Of a DNA stretch of 21,681 bases, positions 10,282 to 16,647 are shown in pieces; the stretch's first letter is position 1, and the number at the start of each line of letters is the position of its first letter. The notes under the pieces were generated by a model that saw nothing but the letters and a program-made list of their open reading frames with translations, was not told the origin of the DNA and ran no database searches. The stretch is from a virus. The position numbers and the translations under genes are program-made. Where the stretch lies: IMG/VR virus record IMGVR_UViG_3300035204_000703, positions 1 to 21,681 of that record; one strand, 5' to 3'.

Positions 10282-10294
10282 CCCCCCACCTTTT
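10271..10294 (+). terminator. possible terminator 1 at module boundary
   Basis: GGTGG (10271-10275) pairs with CCACC (10286-10290), followed by TTTT. The stem is short and the T-run is weak, but its position at the end of the cassette region fits termination. Confidence 0.4.
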
Positions 10295-10437
10295 ACGAAT
10301 TTATTTTGCGACTTTGTCTCAATAGCGGCCGGGGGGTGTCGGCATGAGTCTCCCCCAGTCTTTTTAAAATGAAATAATATACCATTAATAATATAAAGCT
10401 TAACTTCTAAAAATCCCCGGGGTATTAAATTAAAATA
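10282..10437. other. gene-free boundary between cassette and late modules
   Basis: This 156-base stretch has no plausible coding frame. It holds the second terminator-like hairpin and a CCCCGGGG palindrome near 10416. Base composition switches here from mixed to AT-rich. Confidence 0.6.
10332..10365 (+). terminator. possible terminator 2 at module boundary
   Basis: GGGGG (10332-10336) and CCCCC (10352-10356) close a 15-base loop, followed after four bases by TTTTT (10361-10365). Confidence 0.45.
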
Positions 10438-10441
10438 GTGC

Positions 10442-10469
10442 TTGTTATATATAGCTCTTATAATATAGA
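10442..10469 (+). promoter_or_regulatory. possible promoter of the methyltransferase gene
   Basis: TTGTTA (10442-10447), 16-base spacer, TATAGA (10464-10469). A better -10, TATAAT (10459-10464), overlaps but lacks a well-placed -35. Either would start the transcript within a few bases of the ATG at 10474. Confidence 0.35.
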
Positions 10470-10473
10470 TGGT

Positions 10474-11631
10474 ATGGAAAAATATGTATATAATGGCGTT
10501 TGGTTAGATGGTAAACTAGAAAAAGAAGGATACCGACCGAGTGAGGAACGATATGAACAAATATCTAAATTTTGTAAACAATATTCGCGCCCGTTCTCCG
10601 TTTTAGACATCGGCGCGGCCGAAGGCTACTTTACGCATAGGTTAGCCAGCGAATTTGACGGCTGCTTTACTGCTGTTGAGTCCGACAAGGGCAGAAATTT
10701 ACTAGAGACATGCAAAAAGAATAATAATGATAAGGTTTTCTTATTAGAAAAGAAAATTAATTTAAAGGATCTTAAGGCTATGGCCGAAGTTCATTATTTT
10801 GATGTGATTTTAGCCTTGAATGTCGTTCATCATTTCGACGAACCCTTCCAAGAAGTGCTTGATACTATGATGAGTATGTGCTCCTACTGCTTCTTTGAGC
10901 ATCCTGACGAAAAAGAAGACAAGAAAACTATAAATTTTGAAAGATTAGCCGCTGAAAAACTCAATTTAGATAAATATAACGCCGAATACCTCATAGACAC
11001 CGACAGGTGGGAGGCTGTAAGCAGAAAATTGTACTTACTTGAGAATAAATCGCCCAAGAAGGTAGCTAGACGCTGGAGTAAAGGCAAGTTTTACAAAGAT
11101 GACGAGGGAATTGACATAAACACTTCCTTTGAAAACATAAAAGTAAGCTACAAACACAAAGACGAAGAAAGAGATTGGCGGCTAGGCTTAAATTTAAGAA
11201 CTTTTTTTGAAAATGATGGAGCTTACCCAACCTTATATCAAATTTTTGAACAAATTGATACGTGCGAAGTAGATGAAGACAATAAAACAATCGATCTAGC
11301 TTCTCATAATTTAATATTAGACAACGGGCGCGTTGATTTTATAGATCAAGGCGGTGGTCCGGATTACGATAACACTAAATACTTCTATATAAATGAAAAA
11401 GAAATATTCAAAGCTCATTTACTGATGTCGTTTCCCCGCTTGCAAGTACCCAGTGAGGTCTATGAGCAAGCTCAAATGCAGAGGGGCATATTACAACATG
11501 AAAATATTAAACTTTTAACTATTTTAAGCGAATCTAGCGGCAAAACTAGAATATTTTCCACCATGGGCCCCTTTAGTCACGACATTGTTACTGAACTAAC
11601 AGAGGAGCAATTACAACAAAAACCCCTTTAG
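10474..11631 (+). CDS. SAM-dependent methyltransferase with C-terminal kinase-like domain
   Basis: The N-terminal half is a class I methyltransferase: motif I VLDIGAAEGYF (about residues 43-53 from this start), an acidic residue after the second strand (AVESDKG), and a motif IV-like LALNVVHHFDEP. The C-terminal half carries HNLILDNGRVDFIDQGGGPD, which looks like the catalytic-loop/DFG region of aminoglycoside-phosphotransferase-like kinases. The two may act together in modifying a small molecule or glycan. The frame extends to a GTG at 10438, but ATG 10474 is preferred because a TATAAT lies just upstream. The substrate is unknown. It opens the AT-rich late module. Confidence 0.65.
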   Translation: MEKYVYNGVWLDGKLEKEGYRPSEERYEQISKFCKQYSRPFSVLDIGAAEGYFTHRLASEFDGCFTAVESDKGRNLLETCKKNNNDKVFLLEKKINLKDLKAMAEVHYFDVILALNVVHHFDEPFQEVLDTMMSMCSYCFFEHPDEKEDKKTINFERLAAEKLNLDKYNAEYLIDTDRWEAVSRKLYLLENKSPKKVARRWSKGKFYKDDEGIDINTSFENIKVSYKHKDEERDWRLGLNLRTFFENDGAYPTLYQIFEQIDTCEVDEDNKTIDLASHNLILDNGRVDFIDQGGGPDYDNTKYFYINEKEIFKAHLLMSFPRLQVPSEVYEQAQMQRGILQHENIKLLTILSESSGKTRIFSTMGPFSHDIVTELTEEQLQQKPL

Positions 11632-11753
11632 CTTTATGCTTAATAATAAAAAAGAAAATAAAAAGAAAGAATTAAAATTTGGCGGTATTTATTTTTAACA
11701 CAATGTAGTTTAAAAATGGTTAATTTTAATGTTATTGTGTAACTATTTGTATA

Positions 11754-12530
11754 ATGGCTAACGGAAAAAAGTCTACCGGTAAGGTAAAGATCCGAGGAGA
11801 CAGGAAAACTGCGGAGGAACTTACTGAAAAATCTCATCAATTTGTTTGTCTAAATCCTATTAAGAGGCAAATTAAAATCAATCAATTTCCATGGACAGAA
11901 AGACAAAAGGAGTTCTTTCGAGTTGCTCTAGACTATAATACCAAGATAGTATTTGTAGAAGGTCCTGCTGGAACAGCAAAAACTTTATTATCTACTTATT
12001 GTGGGTTGCAGTTACTTAATATGAAAGTTATTGATGATATTATGTATTTGCGTTCTGCTGTTGAAAGCAGCGAAGCTAAACTTGGCTTTTTGCCGGGTTC
12101 AGCTGATGACAAATTAAGATTTTATAATTTACCTTTTTTGGATAAGCTCGAAGAGCTTTTAGGAGAAACAAAAACCAAGAAGCTCGAGGAAGAGCAACGG
12201 GTTTCGATGTTTCCCGTGAATTTTGCACGGGGCATGAATTGGTCAGCGAAATGCATAATTCTAGACGAAGCCCAGAATTCAACCTTTAAAGAGATAACTA
12301 CGGTTTTAACCCGTTTAGGGGAAAACAGTAGATGTTTCATTTTAGCTGACCCAATGCAAACTGACTTACGTGGTGATAGTTCATTAGGGGGCTTTACTAA
12401 AATGTTTAAGGGGTTTTCAGATTTAGAAAGCGCCTCTATGGGTGTGTATACTTTTAAATTTACCGAAGAGGATATAATGAGGTCAGAATTAGTAAAATTT
12501 TTGATTAAGAAGTTTAAAAAGATAAAATAA
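11754..12530 (+). CDS. phoH: PhoH-like ATPase
   Basis: PhoH-like P-loop ATPase, a common phage auxiliary gene of uncertain role (RNA metabolism or phosphate stress have been proposed). Seen: Walker A GPAGTAKT (70-77); the family segment RSAVESSEAKLGFLPGS (100-116); Walker B IILDEAQN (168-175); then TRLGENSRCFILADPMQTDL (186-205), where most relatives have GDxxQxDL. The 258 aa match the short phage form. The first 45 residues are basic and extra. There is no Shine-Dalgarno sequence; a weak TGGTTA-N17-TAACTA (11717-11745) ends 9 bases before the ATG. The HAD gene follows 3 bases after its stop. Confidence 0.9.
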   Translation: MANGKKSTGKVKIRGDRKTAEELTEKSHQFVCLNPIKRQIKINQFPWTERQKEFFRVALDYNTKIVFVEGPAGTAKTLLSTYCGLQLLNMKVIDDIMYLRSAVESSEAKLGFLPGSADDKLRFYNLPFLDKLEELLGETKTKKLEEEQRVSMFPVNFARGMNWSAKCIILDEAQNSTFKEITTVLTRLGENSRCFILADPMQTDLRGDSSLGGFTKMFKGFSDLESASMGVYTFKFTEEDIMRSELVKFLIKKFKKIK

Positions 12531-12533
12531 TAT

Positions 12534-12983
12534 ATGAACGGTAAAGGCAGCAAGCAAAGACCCATGGATCATAAAAAATATGGAAAAAATTATGACGCTA
12601 TTTTCGAAAGAGATGAACAGCAATTTCATGAGTCTAAACAGTTTGTTGCAGATGACGTGCAGGTCGTCTTAGTAGACATAGATGAAACTGTCTGTTTTTA
12701 CCCTGATAAAAGACAGTATAACTTAGCTGAGCCTAACTACGAAAATATAGATAAAATTAATAAGCTGTACGATAATGGCTGGCATGTAATTTATTGGACC
12801 GCTAGAGGAGGATCGGAAAAATCTAAAAAAGCAGGGAAGTGCTATTATGAATTTACTTGGGGACAGTTAGAATCTTGGGGTTGTAAGTTCCACGATTTAT
12901 CTACTGGATCTAAGGGAAAGTATATTAAACCCGCCTGTGACTTAGTCATAGACGATAAAGCTAAAAGGATAGAAGAAATATGA
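12534..12983 (+). CDS. HAD-superfamily phosphatase
   Basis: A haloacid-dehalogenase-fold phosphatase. Motif I is VDIDET (47-52, the D-x-D-x-T nucleophile and acid/base), motif II is YWTARG (87-92), and motif III/IV is DLVIDDKAKR with K132 as the likely lysine. The pattern and length resemble the phosphatase part of phage polynucleotide kinase/phosphatase or small nucleotide phosphatases, but no kinase domain is fused. The first 40 residues are a basic, probably flexible extension. It lies 3 bases after the PhoH gene and overlaps the next start (ATGA), so it belongs to one operon. The substrate is not determined by sequence. Confidence 0.75.
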   Translation: MNGKGSKQRPMDHKKYGKNYDAIFERDEQQFHESKQFVADDVQVVLVDIDETVCFYPDKRQYNLAEPNYENIDKINKLYDNGWHVIYWTARGGSEKSKKAGKCYYEFTWGQLESWGCKFHDLSTGSKGKYIKPACDLVIDDKAKRIEEI

Positions 12984-13129
12984 AAAAATTAATTATATTA
13001 TTTATTGGTATGCTAGCTGTAGCATGTAATTGGGGAAATTCAGGCTGTGATCAATGCTCTTGTGGCGCTGGTTGTTGCGACTCTGGTTCCTGTGATACTG
13101 AAGACTGCGCCTGCAATTGTAAAAACTAA
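12980..13129 (+). CDS. cysteine-rich miniprotein with lipoprotein-like signal, 49 aa
   Basis: MKKLIILFIGMLAVACNWGN is a signal-peptide-like start ending in a lipobox-like AVAC (C16). The mature part packs nine further cysteines into 33 residues (GCDQCSCGAGCCDSGSCDTE, then DCACNC). It would be exported, perhaps lipid-anchored, and either metal-binding or disulfide-bonded. The start overlaps the HAD stop (ATGA). The following gene encodes another Cys-rich protein with a similar DxCxCxC end. It is below normal length cut-offs; a long frame over the same region is a shadow. Confidence 0.65.
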   Translation: MKKLIILFIGMLAVACNWGNSGCDQCSCGAGCCDSGSCDTEDCACNCKN

Positions 13130-13146
13130 AAGGAAAGGAAACCAAC

Positions 13147-13314
13147 ATGGGAATGTGGAGCTCAAGACACGGCAAGTTTTTAAAAAAGGACCCAAAACAC
13201 GGCTGGCTAGGAAAGAAAATCAAACATTGGTTTTGCAAAGTAGGTCTGTGCAATTTGGATAAGTGCACCTGCGATTGTCACAAGTGCTGCGGCAAAGGTT
13301 GTGGGTGTCACTAA
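13147..13314 (+). CDS. cysteine-rich basic miniprotein, 55 aa
   Basis: A basic N-terminal half (MGMWSSRHGKFLKKDPKHGW) is followed by a C-terminal metallothionein-like half with nine cysteines (C30 to C54; KCTCDCHKCCGKGCGCH). Unlike its neighbour it has no signal peptide, so it would stay in the cytoplasm, possibly binding metal or nucleic acid. A purine-rich ribosome binding site (AGGAAAGGA, 13131-13139) precedes the ATG. It ends one base before the stop of the opposing reverse-strand gene. A frame in another phase spans this region but breaks the clear Cys pattern. Confidence 0.65.
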   Translation: MGMWSSRHGKFLKKDPKHGWLGKKIKHWFCKVGLCNLDKCTCDCHKCCGKGCGCH

Positions 13315-13315
13315 A

Positions 13316-13564
13316 TTATTGAAGATATGGGTTGTTGTAATAATCTTCCCAACCCTGTCTTTCTTTAATTGCGTTTGTATCAGTGAGGTACTCTTTTTTC
13401 TCTAAAGAGTCGTGTAATTTTTTAGCTATCTTATTAATTTGTACTGCTTTTTCCCACAGCTCGTTTTTACCAACCAGCTTATGGGATTCATTAATTATGA
13501 ATAAAGAGTGACTGCCTATTTTTGATAGCTCCGATTGCATTTGGTTTCTTTCGGAAGAGCTCAT
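13316..13564 (-). CDS. hypothetical protein on the reverse strand, 82 aa
   Basis: The only supported gene on the - strand. It is helical with natural composition: NQMQSELSKIGSHSLFIINE, then ELWEKAVQINKIAKKLHDSL and a Trp/Tyr-rich end. No family is recognised. It faces the Cys-rich gene with only one base between the stop codons, and its start lies in the gap before the next + promoter. No clear Shine-Dalgarno sequence; an internal ATG at 13540 is an alternative start. An antisense regulator or a recently inserted gene are both possible. Confidence 0.6.
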   Translation of the reverse strand: MSSSERNQMQSELSKIGSHSLFIINESHKLVGKNELWEKAVQINKIAKKLHDSLEKKEYLTDTNAIKERQGWEDYYNNPYLQ

Positions 13565-13609
13565 TTTAATAACTTACACATTTGTAGCCCCTTTCTAATC
13601 TCAAAAATA

Positions 13610-13639
13610 TTGTTATTTACCTCTATATATTAATATAAT
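13610..13639 (+). promoter_or_regulatory. sigma-70-like promoter of the late operon
   Basis: TTGTTA (13610-13615), 18-base spacer, consensus TATAAT (13634-13639), and ATG at 13645, 6 bases on. It would begin the zinc-ribbon, sigma-like and terminase gene string with no leader. The T4 late promoter (-10 only, TATAAATA) is a possible comparison, as the bases TATAATTTTA follow this logic. Confidence 0.55.
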
Positions 13640-13644
13640 TTTAT

Positions 13645-13953
13645 ATGAAGATGTATTGCACAGAATGTGGCACCCCTTTAGAGTATACTAGTGCTAAGCC
13701 TAAATTTTGCTCTAATTGCGGTTATAATTTCGCCACCAAAGCGAAGGCTTCAGTAGGTCAGTCTCCCAATCCTCCTCCAATTGATAACGAAAACCCAGAG
13801 CTAGACGAATACGACGTAAGAGAAATAGACCCTCGCATATACGCAATGGAAGGGCTAGACGTAGAAGTATCAAATACCGAGAGGAAGCCTTTGACATTCG
13901 GAGATATGTTCCCGAATAATGAGACCCAAAAAGAAAAGAAAAAGCAAAGCTAA
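13645..13953 (+). CDS. zinc-ribbon protein, 102 aa
   Basis: An N-terminal zinc ribbon, YCTECGTPLEY then KFCSNCGYNFA (C5, C8, C22, C25), is followed by a Pro/Asn-rich linker and an acidic tail (NPELDEYDVREIDPRIYAME). Such ribbons are typical of transcription-associated and adaptor proteins. It overlaps the sigma-like gene by 35 bases in another frame, so the two are probably co-produced. A role as partner of the sigma-like factor, in the way T4 late transcription uses small accessory proteins, is inference from position. Confidence 0.75.
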   Translation: MKMYCTECGTPLEYTSAKPKFCSNCGYNFATKAKASVGQSPNPPPIDNENPELDEYDVREIDPRIYAMEGLDVEVSNTERKPLTFGDMFPNNETQKEKKKQS

Positions 13954-14626
13954 AAAGCCCTCTTTTGAAGAGAGTATCCATCTAGTAGATGAGGAAATTA
14001 AAAAAAGAAGAAATAAGTGGAACCTTACAGCTTTGGCGTGGATGGATTACGAAGACGTTTCGCAAATCATTCGAATTCATATATATAAAAAATGGGATAT
14101 GTATGACCCAGAGAAGCCCCTAGCTCCTTGGTTAAACAGAATAATATCTAACCAAATTAAAAACTTAATAAGGAACCATTACGGAAACTATAGTAGACCA
14201 TGTTTAAAATGTGCCGCAGCTGAAGGAGAAAATCTTTGTAAGATATATTCGAAACAATGTTCGAGCTGCCCCTTATACGCAGACTGGGAAAAAAATAAAA
14301 AAAGAGCTTACGACATTAAAATACCATTATCCATAGAAAATCACCAAAACGAAGTAAGAATGTTAGAGGAGGGGGGGTTCGACGTGGAAGCTAACGCGAA
14401 AAAATTACATAAAAAAATGCAATCAATTTTGAAACCTTTAGAGTGGAAAATGTATAATTATTTATATATAGAAAACAAATCCGAAAAAGAAGTAGCTAAA
14501 TTAATGGGATACAGAACATCAGAAAAGAACAGGTCCCCCGGATACAAACAAATTAAAAATATTAAAAAGTCTATACTAAATAAAGTTAAAAAAGTTTTAG
14601 ATAAGCATGAGATAGATTTTTTTTAA
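13919..14626 (+). CDS. phage sigma-70-family-like transcription factor with Cys-rich insert
   Basis: Resembles small phage sigma factors. A region-2-like segment, DYEDVSQIIRIHIYKKWDMY then APWLNRIISNQIKNLIRNHY (about residues 43-88), is followed by a probable zinc insert with C95, C98, C107, C114 and C117. A region-4-like end, SEKEVAKLMGYRTSEKNRSP then QIKNIKKSILNKVKKVL (188-227), reads as a helix-turn-helix. The first 13 residues are almost all Lys/Arg. By analogy with T4 gp55 it would redirect host RNA polymerase to late genes. A diverged HTH regulator is the alternative. It precedes the terminase genes by one base. Confidence 0.7.
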   Translation: MRPKKKRKSKAKKPSFEESIHLVDEEIKKRRNKWNLTALAWMDYEDVSQIIRIHIYKKWDMYDPEKPLAPWLNRIISNQIKNLIRNHYGNYSRPCLKCAAAEGENLCKIYSKQCSSCPLYADWEKNKKRAYDIKIPLSIENHQNEVRMLEEGGFDVEANAKKLHKKMQSILKPLEWKMYNYLYIENKSEKEVAKLMGYRTSEKNRSPGYKQIKNIKKSILNKVKKVLDKHEIDFF

Positions 14627-14627
14627 A

Positions 14628-15704
14628 ATGAACTATTCATTATCAGACGATCAAAGGAAGATAATTCTGGATCTATGGAACTCTAGACCAGAAAACCCAC
14701 CTTCTTTACTTGAACTTATAAAAGCAGCCTTTCCAGATCAAAAAATTGACGGTCGAAGTAAGGAGGGTAGGGCAGTTAAAGAATTCCTAGCTACAAGAAA
14801 AATAAAAGCTCGGGGAGCGCACGAGTACCAGCCCAAAGATATAACCTTGTCTAAAGAGCAAGAGGAATATATCACCAATAACGTCTACACAATGAAGGCG
14901 GTTGAGATCGCTAGAATATTATTCGGGAACGAAAGAATAAATAACCTCAACGCAGAAACGAAGGTGGTCAATGAATTCATCAAAACGCTCTCTCCTGAAG
15001 ACTTATACGCTGACCCTAATGATGTACCACAAGAAGAATATAAGCCTCCCAGAACGCAAGCTGCGGCCATTGCGAGGGTAAATAAGTACGTATTAGACGC
15101 TGTAGATAAATCTAAAATTTTACCCAAGCAGAAAAAAGATTTAGAGTCTTTAATTGGTTACTTAAGTACCTATAGGTTTATTCACCAGATCAATACATAC
15201 GGAACACAAAATGACAGAGAACTATTTGAGAGTAGTTTTATTAGATATACATATGATAAATTCGATCTTACTCAAGAAGAGGTAGATCAATATATAGTGT
15301 TGTCAATGGAGGTTGTTATATCATTCAACATCCAAGCGACAATTCAAATTATACAAAGACAAATTGACCAAGAGGTAGAAACTGGTGGCAAAATCCCCAT
15401 GGCCTTAATTGAAGCTAACAACACAGCAAGAACAGAGTATAATCAATGCGTAACTCGCCAGCAAAAGTTATTAAGCGATCTTAAGGAAAAAAGAAGCACG
15501 CGATTAAGTAAGCAGATCAAAGCAACAGCTAGCATTCTTAATTTGGTAGAGATGTGGAAAGAAGAAGAATCTAGACAAAAAATGTTAAAGCTAGCCGACT
15601 TAAGAAAACAATCGATTAAGGACGAAGTTGATAGGTTGGAAACCATAGATGAAATGAAGGCTAAAATTCTGGGGATAGGAGAGGACGAGATACTAAATGG
15701 TTAA
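14628..15704 (+). CDS. putative terminase small subunit-like DNA-binding protein, 358 aa
   Basis: Two tandem HTH-like units open the protein: SLLELIKAAFPDQKIDGRSK then EGRAVKEFLATRK (about 26-57), and MKAVEIARILFGNERINNLN then AETKVVNEFIKTL (87-119). The rest is helical, with a coiled-coil-like stretch from about 270 to 350. Position just upstream of the large terminase (with one gene between) and DNA-binding repeats suggest the recognition subunit of the packaging motor, but 358 aa is longer than usual for that family and no sequence signature proves it. It overlaps the nuclease gene by 8 bases. Confidence 0.5.
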   Translation: MNYSLSDDQRKIILDLWNSRPENPPSLLELIKAAFPDQKIDGRSKEGRAVKEFLATRKIKARGAHEYQPKDITLSKEQEEYITNNVYTMKAVEIARILFGNERINNLNAETKVVNEFIKTLSPEDLYADPNDVPQEEYKPPRTQAAAIARVNKYVLDAVDKSKILPKQKKDLESLIGYLSTYRFIHQINTYGTQNDRELFESSFIRYTYDKFDLTQEEVDQYIVLSMEVVISFNIQATIQIIQRQIDQEVETGGKIPMALIEANNTARTEYNQCVTRQQKLLSDLKEKRSTRLSKQIKATASILNLVEMWKEEESRQKMLKLADLRKQSIKDEVDRLETIDEMKAKILGIGEDEILNG

Positions 15705-16647
15705 ATGTGCGGCATGTGGTAAAGAATTTGATTCTGATAGACAGCTTCATGCTCATATCAAAGTTCATGGCTTGCGAATGGTTGAATACTATCAAAAGTA
15801 TTTTCCTAGATATGATTTCCACACGGGAGACTTTATAAAATTCAAAAATAAAAAACAATATTTTTCTTCTGACTTTAACTCTAGAACTAATTTAAGAATG
15901 TGGCTTAAGTCTCAAGATCAACAAGAAGCTAAAGATTACTGCATGGAGCTTCTAATTAATAGGAAGCAAGAGAAAGAATTAATTTACGCACCTAGTCAGG
16001 TTGAATTAAGATCCATATTAAGCCCACCAATACAATACTATAATGAAATATTTGGAGATTATTACAAACTTTGCTCAGGAATAGGCTTAAAAAATAAATA
16101 TAAAAATGTAAGAGAAATTGTTAGTGCTAGTCAGTGGGATAAACCCGAATATAAAATATTTATAGATACGCGCGAGCAACGCCCATTAAGGTTTTCTAGA
16201 GGGGTGGAAGTGCGTAAATTAGATTACGGAGACTACGCTTTTAATAGCAAGCGAGCCACATGTAACTGTTACATAGAAAGAAAGGGCTTGTCTGACTTTA
16301 TAGGAACTTTAAGTGGTGGTTATGAAAGATTCGTTAAGGAAATAGAAAGAGCGAAAGAAAATGAAGCAAATCTAATTATTTTAGTTGAGTCTAAGTTTAC
16401 AAACGCACTTTACTTTAACGAACAGAGGAAGTCGTATAACAAAGAGAGGGTGTTTAAAAATGTCAAAGCAACCCCAGAGTTTGTATTTCATCGAGTAAGA
16501 AGCTTATCTCAAAAATATCCCCACATTCAATTTTTATTTGTTAATGGTAGAAAAGAAGCGTCAAGAGTAATTGAAAGGATTTTCACGTGCGGGTGTGTGT
16601 ATAAAAAAGTTGATCTACAGTTAGCATACGATCTTAAGAAATTATAA
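15697..16647 (+). CDS. C2H2 zinc-finger / ERCC4-type nuclease
   Basis: A structure-specific nuclease of the XPF/MUS81 (ERCC4) fold with an N-terminal classical zinc finger C4-x2-C7-x12-H20-x3-H24. The active-site elements are IDTREQRPL (156-164), LDYGDYAF (175-182), and IERKGLSDFIG (193-203), matching the family's GDxxxERKxxxD core with D157, D179, E194, R195, K196 and D200. No HhH2 tail is visible. Related nucleases cut flaps, forks or branched DNA; here it lies between the TerS-like and TerL genes, overlapping both by 8 and 1 bases, so it may trim branched concatemers before packaging. The family call is firm; the role is inference. Confidence 0.85.
   Translation: MVKCAACGKEFDSDRQLHAHIKVHGLRMVEYYQKYFPRYDFHTGDFIKFKNKKQYFSSDFNSRTNLRMWLKSQDQQEAKDYCMELLINRKQEKELIYAPSQVELRSILSPPIQYYNEIFGDYYKLCSGIGLKNKYKNVREIVSASQWDKPEYKIFIDTREQRPLRFSRGVEVRKLDYGDYAFNSKRATCNCYIERKGLSDFIGTLSGGYERFVKEIERAKENEANLIILVESKFTNALYFNEQRKSYNKERVFKNVKATPEFVFHRVRSLSQKYPHIQFLFVNGRKEASRVIERIFTCGCVYKKVDLQLAYDLKKL

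Noticed and set aside
12122-12565. A 147-codon - strand frame
   Set aside because: It is antisense to the PhoH-like gene; its serine- and leucine-rich product is the mirror of AT-rich coding sequence.
13047-13262. A 71-codon + frame across the Cys-rich pair
   Set aside because: It crosses the junction of two shorter frames that have a signal peptide, a ribosome site and ordered cysteines. The long frame has neither and is low in natural structure.
13327-13368. A 13-codon frame starting MGCC
   Set aside because: It is too short, has no promoter or ribosome site, and lies opposite the reverse-strand gene.
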